Origin: Paenibacillus sp. MAEPY2
GTDB taxonomy: Bacteria; Bacillota; Bacilli; Paenibacillales; Paenibacillaceae
Length of the DNA: 46,235 bases
Assembly (NCBI RefSeq): GCF_000499205.1
Contig: NZ_AWUK01000069.1
Location: forward strand, 1 to 46,235
Direction: 5' to 3'
Positions 32,374-39,990 of this stretch are shown here, one piece after another. The position numbers and the translations under genes were made by a program. How positions within the stretch are numbered: the first letter of the stretch is position 1; every line of letters begins with the position of its first letter. A model generated the notes under the pieces. The model searched no databases, was not told the origin of the DNA, and saw only the letters and a program-made list of their open reading frames with translations.

Positions 32374-33048
32374 ATGCCTACAATACTAGTTGCTGACGAT
32401 GATCCGAACATTCGTGAACTCGTCTGTTTATTTTTGAGAAATGACGGATTTGAAACGGCTGAAGCCGCGGATGGCAAGGAGGCACTGACCGTTTACGGCT
32501 CAACGCATGTTGATCTTGTCGTGCTTGATATTATGATGCCGATTATGGATGGATGGACATTATGCAAAGAACTGCGGAGAGCCAATCCGGATCTTCCGTT
32601 GCTCATGCTGACGGCGAGAGGGGAGACCTGGGAGAAGGTGAAGGGATTCGAGCTGGGAACCGATGATTATTTGACGAAACCATTCGATCCGTTGGAGCTC
32701 ACGGCTCGTGTTCGAGCTTTACTGAAACGATACAAAATCGGCTCCACGCAGACGATTCATTTCGGCAACGTCATCCTGGATCGACAAACCTACAAGGTGA
32801 CAAGCGGAACAGAGTCGCTTACGTTGCCGCTGAAGGAGTTCGAATTGCTCTATAAACTCGCTGGAACACCCGGACAAGTATATACACGTGAGCAATTAAT
32901 AGATCAGATCTGGGGCATCGATTATGCTGGTGATGATCGAACCGTAGACGTACATATTAAACGCCTGCGTGAGCGCTTCGCAACAACACCCGATTTTCGG
33001 ATCGAAACGGTGCGAGGTCTGGGGTACCGGCTTGAGGTTTACGAATGA
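32374..33048 (+). CDS. OmpR/PhoB-family response regulator (RR2)
   Basis: 224 residues from ATG at 32374 (AAGAGG upstream); a 10-residue longer reading starts at 32344. Receiver with DDD (8-10) and Asp52 in LDIMMPIMDG, Lys in DDYLTKPFDP; the C-terminal winged helix includes VDVHIKRLRERF and ends GLGYRLEVYE. It is a close paralogue of RR3 at 42565 and less like RR1. A -10 TATAAT lies at 32326-32331. The stop overlaps the HK2 start by 4 bp. Candidate binder of the TTCAT repeats before the downstream hydrolase genes. Confidence 0.95.
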   Translation: MPTILVADDDPNIRELVCLFLRNDGFETAEAADGKEALTVYGSTHVDLVVLDIMMPIMDGWTLCKELRRANPDLPLLMLTARGETWEKVKGFELGTDDYLTKPFDPLELTARVRALLKRYKIGSTQTIHFGNVILDRQTYKVTSGTESLTLPLKEFELLYKLAGTPGQVYTREQLIDQIWGIDYAGDDRTVDVHIKRLRERFATTPDFRIETVRGLGYRLEVYE

Positions 33049-34415
33049 TTAGATCGTTATATATCCGTGTGGTCCTGACATTTCTGGTCTCCGTCATCGC
33101 CGGCACAGTCATTTCTTTTTTTATGTCCACGATGATATTTGAAGATCAATTGAATGAAAATGCTCAAATTAACATACGTAACTTCGGCCAAGATGTCGTG
33201 CAGATTTACAAGACCCTTCCATTAAGTGAAGCAGAATCGTTCGTGAGTGGAATGAAGCTACTGAATTCATATCATATTCGAATTTACGATGCATCGGGTA
33301 AGTTCCAGTCGTATGGAAAGCTTAACGGACATAAATCGGCCACGGTGACGAAAGAGCAACTAAAGAAAGTGTTAGATGGAGGCGTAGTCCAGGACAATCC
33401 GAACGGTATTGCAACAGTTCTTTTAGGTTTACCGGTGAAAACGGAAATGGGAGCGAAAGCAATATTTTTTGAGACGCTCGCTCCACCTTCTTCCTTGTTT
33501 GTCGTCCAATGGGCTTCGATCTTTGCAACCTGTTCGTTGCTTGCAGGGAGTATGATCATTCTGATTGCTTCCGTATTTCTGGTTAGACCGATCAAAAAAC
33601 TGACAAGAGCGACGAAGCGGATCGCTGCTGGAGATTTCAATGTTAAGCTGAATATCAAGCAAACCGGAGAACTGGGGACACTGGCACGAAGCTTCGAAGA
33701 AATGATGCATGATTTGCAGCAGTTGGAGCAGATGCGCAGGGAATTTGTAACGAATGTGTCACACGAGGTTCAATCTCCGCTTACTTCGATATCCGGTTAT
33801 GCTCAAGCACTGAAACAAGTTAATCTCGCAGATCATGAACGAAGTCGTTATCTTGATATTATAATCGCCGAGGCGAAGCGGATGTCCAAAATGAGTGATA
33901 ATCTGCTCAAGCTCAGTGTGCTTGAATCGCAGTCACAGCAACCGCGACTTAGCACACTGAGCCTGGATGAACAGATCAGGCGGGTGATCGTAGCGCTTCA
34001 GCCACAATGGTCTTCACGCAACATTCATTTTGAACTGGATCTACAGACCGTTAAAGTTACGGCTGATCATGATCAGTTGAATCAGGTATGGACAAATATC
34101 CTCAGCAATGGCATCAAATTTTCCAAAGATGGCGGCGTGATTCACGTAGATATCAAGCAGGATGCCAAAAATGTGACCGTACGAATCTCCGATACGGGCA
34201 TCGGAATTCCTCTCGAAGACCAGAAGCGTATTTTTGAACGGTTTTTCAAGTCGGATCGTTCTCATAGTCGCAAGTATGGCGGCAGTGGTATGGGACTTGC
34301 TATCGTTAAACAGATTGTATCGCTTCATCAAGGTGATATTGAGGTGGAAAGCGAAGTGGGTCAGGGAACGACCTTTATCGTTTCATTGCCAATCACGCCT
34401 CCTACCGATATTTAG
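33045..34415 (+). CDS. Sensor histidine kinase (HK2)
   Basis: 456 residues. TM1 is about 8-30 and TM2 about 152-180, enclosing an extracellular sensor of about 120 residues (NFGQDVVQIYKTLPLSEAE through LLGLPVKTEMG). HAMP follows at about 178-230. His240 is in VSHEVQSPLTS; the ATPase domain has TNILSNGIKF, DTGIGIP and GGSGMGLAIV. Coupled to RR2 by a 4-bp overlap. It is strongly similar to HK3 over the whole length, with most differences in the sensor. The ligand is unknown; a cell-wall or hydrolase-product signal is one guess given the neighbours. Confidence 0.94.
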   Translation: MIRSLYIRVVLTFLVSVIAGTVISFFMSTMIFEDQLNENAQINIRNFGQDVVQIYKTLPLSEAESFVSGMKLLNSYHIRIYDASGKFQSYGKLNGHKSATVTKEQLKKVLDGGVVQDNPNGIATVLLGLPVKTEMGAKAIFFETLAPPSSLFVVQWASIFATCSLLAGSMIILIASVFLVRPIKKLTRATKRIAAGDFNVKLNIKQTGELGTLARSFEEMMHDLQQLEQMRREFVTNVSHEVQSPLTSISGYAQALKQVNLADHERSRYLDIIIAEAKRMSKMSDNLLKLSVLESQSQQPRLSTLSLDEQIRRVIVALQPQWSSRNIHFELDLQTVKVTADHDQLNQVWTNILSNGIKFSKDGGVIHVDIKQDAKNVTVRISDTGIGIPLEDQKRIFERFFKSDRSHSRKYGGSGMGLAIVKQIVSLHQGDIEVESEVGQGTTFIVSLPITPPTDI

Positions 34416-34480
34416 ACATACAGGTGAGGTGAATGTACAGAACAGAATATACACTGGATTATGGTTTAAACCGAATTTTC

Positions 34481-34533
34481 AGGCCACGTTTCACATACAA
34501 GTTTCCTTATATGTGAAACGTGGCCTTTTTTTT
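34481..34533 (+). terminator. Strong terminator after RR2-HK2
   Basis: A perfect 17-bp stem: AGGCCACGTTTCACATA (34481-34497) with TATGTGAAACGTGGCCT (34510-34526), a 12-base loop and TTTTTTT. It insulates the kinase operon from the repeat promoter that starts a few bases later. Confidence 0.92.
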
Positions 34534-34538
34534 GTTAG

Positions 34539-34600
34539 TTCATGCTCCGTTCATATTGTCGTCATGGTGAGGACATCTTGGTTGGTTAGGCTTGTATTAA
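34539..34600 (+). promoter_or_regulatory. Four-unit 11-bp repeat promoter, copy 1 (before hydrolase pseudogene)
   Basis: Units start at 34539 (TTCAT), 34550 (TTCAT), 34561 (GTCAT) and 34572 (GACAT), each 11 bp apart. The last serves as a -35-like GACATC, and TATTAA follows 17 bp later as -10. Same layout as the copies at 34974, 39880 and 44676. Confidence 0.7.
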
Positions 34601-34639
34601 CGCTTGTTACGGCCATTAACCAGATGAGGACAGGAGCAG

Positions 34640-34950
34640 ATGTATGTGACACAAGAAAGAGAGAAGAAAAAATGAGATGGAATAAAATGAAAGGGGATAT
34701 TAACCCGTCGTGATTCTACCCGGTTATGAAACAGCCGTACCACACTAGATTTTAAGCCGCTTATCTCAGAGCTGACTCCATATTATAAAGTGGTCGTGGT
34801 TGAGCCTGGATTGAGTGATCAGACCGAAAAGTAACGCAGTACGGCAAATATCGTTAATGAAATTCATGAAGCTTTACAGAGTCTCCATATTGATCGTTAT
34901 ATCCTTATGGGTCATTCCATTTCGGAAATTTATCCGCCAATGACGTCACC
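34640..34950 (+). pseudogene. Degraded copy of the alpha/beta hydrolase gene
   Basis: ATG at 34640 after AGGAGC begins like the intact gene at 35079 (V-T-Q after a two-base difference) but meets TGA within 12 codons. From 34705 the DNA aligns to the intact gene: CTACCCGGTTATG, GATTTTAAG, AAAGTGGTCGTGGTTGAGCC, AATATCGTTAATGAAATTCATGAAGCTTTACA and TATCCTTATGGGTCATTCCATT. The alignment is broken by stops (for example TAG in place of GCGCTT) and frame changes, and the last half after GHSI is missing. It retains the repeat promoter. Confidence 0.85.
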
Positions 34951-34973
34951 GTAATTATTAATTTATTTGCTTG

Positions 34974-35036
34974 TTCATATTCAGTTCATATTGACGTCAC
35001 GGAGAGTACATTTTCATACGTTAAGATTTCATTAGC
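34974..35036 (+). promoter_or_regulatory. Four-unit 11-bp repeat promoter, copy 2 (before alpha/beta hydrolase)
   Basis: Units start at 34974 (TTCAT), 34985 (TTCAT), 34996 (GTCAC) and 35007 (TACAT). The -10 region 17 bp after TACATT is CATTAG, far from consensus, which fits an activator-dependent promoter. The gene starts 72 bp after the last unit. Confidence 0.75.
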
Positions 35037-35078
35037 AGCTAAGAAGAAAGCCGAACAAACAGTTCAAGACAGGAGAAG

Positions 35079-36065
35079 ATGAGAGTGACACAACCAGAGG
35101 AAAAGAAAGCGAAGAATGGCTCGAGGGCCAAAAAGGTAAGAAACAATATACTTAAAGTACTAGGAGCAATCGTAATCGCCATTGTTTTGTTTCTAGGTAT
35201 TGTTTATATCACGAATGTGATCAGCACTAATTCAGAGGCGAAAAAGATAGAGACTTACGGCCAGCACGTATCGGTAGACGGGAAAAATATGAATGTGCTC
35301 ATTCAAGGTGAAGGCAAGGAAACGATCGTGCTTCTGCCCGGTTATGGAACAGCAACACCAGCGCTTGATTTCAAGTTACTTATTGATGAATTATCTCCAT
35401 TTTACAAAGTGGTTGCAGTTGAGCCTTTCGGTTATGGATTAAGTGATGGAACAGAAAAAGAAAGAACCACAGAGAATATCGTAAGTGAAGTTCATGAAGC
35501 TTTACAACAGCTTAACATTAACCAGTATATCCTCATGGGCCACTCCATTGCAGGCATTTACGGCATTGATTATGTGAACAAATATCCAAACGAGGTGACG
35601 GCATTTGTCGGAATCGATAGCAGTGTTTCAACACAACCGGGTATGGATGCCAAAATGCCTACAAAAATGTTCGGATTCCTTAAAAAATCAGGTCTCCAAA
35701 GATTAGTGGTCAAATTTGGTGAAGGCCCTTATGCTGGACTCCCATTTGATGAACACACCGTAGAGCAGATGGAAATGCTGTCGAATAAAAACTCGAACAG
35801 TTCCACGATGTTAAATGAGATGGACCATATTTCTTCCAATTTCAAAGGGGCCCAAGGTTTAACCTTCCCTAAAGACCTTCCACTTCTTCTCTTTGTTCAA
35901 GCGAATAATGAAGGTGTAAAAGGTTGGATACCTTTGCATGAAGGGCAGATCAAAGATTCGGTACATGGAAAAGTAATCACAATGGATGGAGGACATTATT
36001 TACACCATACGTTATTTAAAGAAATAGCTGAAGACTTTAGAGCATTCATGAACGAAGTGAAGTAA
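35079..36065 (+). CDS. Membrane-anchored alpha/beta hydrolase
   Basis: 328 residues. A positively charged N-terminus (about 1-25, many Lys/Arg) is followed by one helix (ILKVLGAIVIAIVLFLGIVYI, about 24-44), so the catalytic domain should face outside. The hydrolase core has the oxyanion strand VLLPGYGTA near 88-96, the nucleophile elbow GHSIAG near 154-159 (Ser156), and the catalytic His in DGGHYLHH near the end. ATG follows AGGAGAAG. Substrate unknown; the family includes esterases, lipases and lactonases. A broken copy lies just upstream. It has its own repeat promoter and is terminated before the PAF-AH-like gene. Confidence 0.88.
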   Translation: MRVTQPEEKKAKNGSRAKKVRNNILKVLGAIVIAIVLFLGIVYITNVISTNSEAKKIETYGQHVSVDGKNMNVLIQGEGKETIVLLPGYGTATPALDFKLLIDELSPFYKVVAVEPFGYGLSDGTEKERTTENIVSEVHEALQQLNINQYILMGHSIAGIYGIDYVNKYPNEVTAFVGIDSSVSTQPGMDAKMPTKMFGFLKKSGLQRLVVKFGEGPYAGLPFDEHTVEQMEMLSNKNSNSSTMLNEMDHISSNFKGAQGLTFPKDLPLLLFVQANNEGVKGWIPLHEGQIKDSVHGKVITMDGGHYLHHTLFKEIAEDFRAFMNEVK

Positions 36066-36116
36066 ATATCCTGTAATAGTCTACTCGTGATTTCACAGAT
36101 TTGTATCAATGAATAT

Positions 36117-36145
36117 GAAAAGCCGTCCTGTGGGACGGTTTTTCC
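36117..36145 (+). terminator. Terminator after alpha/beta hydrolase gene
   Basis: AAAAGCCGTCC-TGTG-GGACGGTTTTT: six GC-rich pairs, extended by A-T pairs, with T-run. Confidence 0.8.
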
Positions 36146-36194
36146 ATAGTAAGTCCAATTCGGCCGATGTCCGTGATGAAAGAGAGGAATTCAA

Positions 36195-37649
36195 ATGAGA
36201 TTATTTGAGATACTTTTAGTTTTATCCTGTTTCGCTTTACTGGTAGATCTATTGTTTATTAAAAGAAGTGCAAAGAAAATAGGCTTGGGTTTGGGTATAG
36301 GAAGTAGCGTTATATTATTAGTTCAATTATTTGTTGAGGGATACAGATGGCAGTTGCTTTTGGTATATATCATGACGGCGCTATTCATACTCATCGTTTT
36401 ATTCAGACATTCCGAAAAGATGGTGAATCTAAAAATAGGGAAGTTCTTGAAATATAGTTTATCTTCCCTAATCGTCATTCTGATGGTTGTTTCTACTGCC
36501 TTGTCTGTATACCTACCTGTTTTTAATTTGCCGAAGCCGGATGGTCCAGAGAAAGTGGGTACTCAAACCTTTCATTTTACGGATCAGAACAGAGACGAAG
36601 TCTTAACTGAAGATCAGAGCGACAAGAGGGAGTTAATGGTCCAATTCTGGTATCCTACTGAGAACATTAATAACAACAAGCGTGACACACTGTTTCCGAA
36701 TAATAAAGAAATGTTCAAAAAGTATATTCAGAGCTTCTCTGCTTCTTTAAAACTGCCCGAATTTTTGCTTGACTACTTGAAGTATAGTCAAACCAACTCT
36801 TATGAAAATGTAGAAATATTACCTTCCACAAGTCCTTATCCCGTGGTACTGCTATCTCATGGTATGGGAACCAGTAGAATTCTACAAGCATCACAGGCGG
36901 AGAGTCTGGCCAGTCATGGGTTTATCGTAGTCACCATCGACCATACGTATAGCACCTTTGCTACTCTTTTTCCAGATGGCCGTGTAACGGATTACAAAAA
37001 AAGTACGACTACATTAGATGAACGTACAAAAACAGGGAATATATGGACAAAAGACGTGGAGTTTGTAATCGATCAAATTGAAAAGCTGAATTCAGGTGCA
37101 ATTGAAAGTCAATTCAAAGGGAAAATTGATTTAAATAACATAGGCGCGATGGGGCATTCTTTTGGGGGTGCAACGGCGTTTAATGCAACGTATTTAGATC
37201 ATCGAATCAAGGCCGGGGTTAATATGGATGGGTCACTGAATGAAGTAGAAGATAGAGATGATATAAACAAGCCGTTTATGTTCATCCGATCGGGAAGTTT
37301 TGAAGAATGGTTAGCCAATTTTGAAAAGGATAGAAATTCGGATGACGAAGTAACTAAATTTCTTTCAGATGAGCTACACATTATGAAAAATGTTATCAAT
37401 CATGGGGGAAATGTGATTTATATAGAAGGAACCCAGCACTTCAATTTCACGGATCTTCAATTCTATTCGGAGCTGGTTAAACTGTCCGGGATCACAGGAG
37501 ACATCAATGGTAAAAGAGGATCAAACATTGTAAATCAATATGTACTTGATTTCTTTAATAAGCAATTGAAAGGAACGGGCGGAACTCTGATTCAGGGGCC
37601 GAGCGACTTGTATCCAGAGGTGAAATTTATAGATCCAAAAGAACTTTAA
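36195..37649 (+). CDS. Membrane PAF-acetylhydrolase-like esterase
   Basis: 484 residues. The first 115 hold about four hydrophobic helices. The catalytic part resembles platelet-activating-factor acetylhydrolase type II proteins: FWYPTEN near 153-159, VVLLSHGMGTSR near 217-228, and the nucleophile elbow GAMGHSFGGATAFN near 317-330 (Ser in GHSFGG). An Asp (MDGSLN) and a His (GTQHFNFTD near 418) complete a likely triad. It probably hydrolyses acyl esters of phospholipids or other lipids at the membrane face. ATG follows GAGAGGA. The first secreted serine hydrolase begins 35 bp later, probably in the same operon. No TTCAT repeat precedes it. Confidence 0.85.
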   Translation: MRLFEILLVLSCFALLVDLLFIKRSAKKIGLGLGIGSSVILLVQLFVEGYRWQLLLVYIMTALFILIVLFRHSEKMVNLKIGKFLKYSLSSLIVILMVVSTALSVYLPVFNLPKPDGPEKVGTQTFHFTDQNRDEVLTEDQSDKRELMVQFWYPTENINNNKRDTLFPNNKEMFKKYIQSFSASLKLPEFLLDYLKYSQTNSYENVEILPSTSPYPVVLLSHGMGTSRILQASQAESLASHGFIVVTIDHTYSTFATLFPDGRVTDYKKSTTTLDERTKTGNIWTKDVEFVIDQIEKLNSGAIESQFKGKIDLNNIGAMGHSFGGATAFNATYLDHRIKAGVNMDGSLNEVEDRDDINKPFMFIRSGSFEEWLANFEKDRNSDDEVTKFLSDELHIMKNVINHGGNVIYIEGTQHFNFTDLQFYSELVKLSGITGDINGKRGSNIVNQYVLDFFNKQLKGTGGTLIQGPSDLYPEVKFIDPKEL

Positions 37650-37684
37650 TCAACCAAAACATTAAAATTCAGGAGATGATGTGA

Positions 37685-39772
37685 TTGGGACGACAAAAGG
37701 GGAAACGCAATTCAATCGCTGTGTTAACTCTGGTATTAACGATGTTAGCTCCAATGTCTGCAATGGCCGCGCCTGCTACAAGTAGCAGTAATTTTACGTA
37801 TGAACCAACCAAGAAAACGGTGTTGGAGAAAGCCAAGTTACTCACTGAGAAGCATGGAATCACAAGTCTGCAATATGCCCTTATCGATGGTGGCGAGATT
37901 GTGGTGTCCGGTCAGACGGGTAAAAACGATAAAAACAACAAGGTGCCTCTTACGCAGGATACGATCTATGGCATAGGATCAACTAGTAAAATGTTTCTCA
38001 CAGCTTCTGTTATGAAGTTAGTTGACGAAGGCGAGGTGGATTTGGATCTGCCTGTTGTGAACTATATACCTGATTTTCAGATGAAAGATCTTCGCTACAA
38101 ACAAATCACACCACGCATGCTGTTGAATCATTCTTCCGGTCTGCTGGGCAGCACTGGCAGCAATGCCACATTGTACGGGGATAACGATACGTACTCACAT
38201 GATACGTTTCTCGATCAATTGGCGAGTCAAAACCTGAAGGCAGATCCCGGCGCATTCTCGGTGTATAGTAACGATGGGTTTACGTTATCCGAGATTATGG
38301 TTGAACGTGTTAGCGGCATGAGTTTTACAGCTTTTATACACCGATATTTTACGGAACCTTTGGACATGAAATATACCAAAACACCACAGGATGTGGTTGA
38401 CACGGCAGCAATGGCGGGAATCTATTCTCCTTTGGTTGAGGGTCAGCTTCCACAAGAGAATTATAATGTTATCGCTACTGGAGGCATTTATTCCACAGCT
38501 GAAGATCTTGCGAAGTTTTCACAAATCTTCACGGGAGAGGTCCAAGGTATTCTTACCGATAAGTCTGTAGAAGCCATGGCGCAAGAAGAGTACAAAAAAG
38601 GCATGTGGCCAGAGGATGGCGATACGTCTATATCTTACGGTTTAGGGTGGGATAGTGTAAATCTGTACCCATTCAGTGAATACGGTATCAAGGCAGTAAC
38701 GAAAGGTGGAGATACCATATCGTATCACTCATCATTAGTCGTACTGCCGGAATATAATCTGGCTGCAGCCGTTACCTCATCAGGTGGAACAAGTGCCAAA
38801 GATCAGTTCATTGCGAGTGAATTATTACTCAGCGCACTTGAGGAAAAGGGAATTATTACAGAACGGAAGCCGGAAAAATCGTTTGGTATGCCCGTGAAGG
38901 CAGATATACCTAAAGAAATATCCACGAATGCAGGTATATATGGCGGCAATAATTCGGTTAAGAAGATCGAAATGAATACTGCTGGACAAATGACTGTATC
39001 CACACCCACAGCTCCAATTGATTCGGCTCAAAAATACACCTATACAGCGGATGGTACTTTTGTTAACGATGAAGGCACGGAAAAGTTGAAATTCGTTAAA
39101 GAGAAGAATGGAAGGACTTATCTGTGGTATCGATCTTATATATCCTTGCCAGGACTTGGACAATTGGCTTTCTCCGAATATAAAATGGAGAAGCTGGAAG
39201 CCAATGAATTATCCCAGGATAATACGGCCTCATGGGAGCAGCGTGAAGGTAAAAAATATTACCTGGTGAATGAGAAATATACATCAACGGTGTATCTCAA
39301 TTCAGCACCAATCCTCCCTATTCATTTGGACAAAGAGACCCCAGGGTATATATCCAATACTAAGATTATTGGAGCAAACGAAGCAGTCACTGAGCTGCAA
39401 ATCCCTGGCCTGGCTGGACGTGATACAAAGGAGATTTATTTTGCTAAAAAGAACGGAGTAGAGTACATTACAGCCGTTGGTAGCATATACGCCAGTGAGG
39501 AATTTGTACAAACACTCTATTCGGGCAAACAATCTGTAACAACGATTCAATCAGACGGATATGCCAGATGGTATTCGATACCCGCAACGGTGAAAGGAAA
39601 AGTCATGACGGTAAAAATGCCTAAAAATGGCGCTTTCGCCGTATATGATCAAAAGGGTGTATGTATTAATCACACCGTGGTTAGCGGTAAGAATGAGGTT
39701 ATTTTACCAGAAAACGGCCGCATTGTATTTGCTGGTGACGTTGATTCCACATTTGAAATTTCATTGAAATAG
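37685..39772 (+). CDS. Secreted serine hydrolase of the beta-lactamase/PBP fold (paralogue 1)
   Basis: 695 residues. The signal peptide is about 1-29 (basic, then IAVLTLVLTMLAPMSAMA). The class C beta-lactamase-like domain spans about 45-390, with the SxxK motif S99-T-S-K102, the YxN motif Y194-S-N196, and K340-G-G in place of KTG. A C-terminal region of 300 residues, beta-rich and without an assigned family, follows. TTG at 37685 has AGGAG nine bases upstream. These enzymes may be carboxypeptidases, esterases or beta-lactamases; the activity is not determined. It is in the same run as the PAF-AH-like gene and unlike paralogues 2 and 3 lacks its own repeat promoter. Confidence 0.9.
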   Translation: MGRQKGKRNSIAVLTLVLTMLAPMSAMAAPATSSSNFTYEPTKKTVLEKAKLLTEKHGITSLQYALIDGGEIVVSGQTGKNDKNNKVPLTQDTIYGIGSTSKMFLTASVMKLVDEGEVDLDLPVVNYIPDFQMKDLRYKQITPRMLLNHSSGLLGSTGSNATLYGDNDTYSHDTFLDQLASQNLKADPGAFSVYSNDGFTLSEIMVERVSGMSFTAFIHRYFTEPLDMKYTKTPQDVVDTAAMAGIYSPLVEGQLPQENYNVIATGGIYSTAEDLAKFSQIFTGEVQGILTDKSVEAMAQEEYKKGMWPEDGDTSISYGLGWDSVNLYPFSEYGIKAVTKGGDTISYHSSLVVLPEYNLAAAVTSSGGTSAKDQFIASELLLSALEEKGIITERKPEKSFGMPVKADIPKEISTNAGIYGGNNSVKKIEMNTAGQMTVSTPTAPIDSAQKYTYTADGTFVNDEGTEKLKFVKEKNGRTYLWYRSYISLPGLGQLAFSEYKMEKLEANELSQDNTASWEQREGKKYYLVNEKYTSTVYLNSAPILPIHLDKETPGYISNTKIIGANEAVTELQIPGLAGRDTKEIYFAKKNGVEYITAVGSIYASEEFVQTLYSGKQSVTTIQSDGYARWYSIPATVKGKVMTVKMPKNGAFAVYDQKGVCINHTVVSGKNEVILPENGRIVFAGDVDSTFEISLK

Positions 39773-39784
39773 ACGAGTCTTTAT

Positions 39785-39818
39785 CCCCTTTAAGTGTCTA
39801 CTTAAAGGGGATATTTTT
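39785..39818 (+). terminator. Terminator after paralogue 1
   Basis: CCCCTTTAAGT-GTCT-ACTTAAAGGGG: a perfect 11-bp stem followed by ATATTTTTA. A related but interrupted sequence follows paralogue 2. Confidence 0.75.
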
Positions 39819-39879
39819 ATGACGAAAAAAGGAACGATCATAGATCGTAAATCATCATGTACTCAAATTATTTTGCCTG

Positions 39880-39941
39880 TTCATATTCGGTTCATATAGA
39901 CGTCACGAGCAGTACATTTATATTGGTTAAGCTTAGTTTAG
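39880..39941 (+). promoter_or_regulatory. Four-unit 11-bp repeat promoter, copy 3 (before paralogue 2)
   Basis: Units start at 39880 (TTCAT), 39891 (TTCAT), 39902 (GTCAC) and 39913 (TACAT). 17 bp after TACATT stands GTTTAG. The gene starts 78 bp after the last unit, after AGGAG. Confidence 0.75.
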
Positions 39942-39990
39942 TACAAAGCAAGATACTCTAATAGAGAGATAATGACAGGAGAAGATGCAA

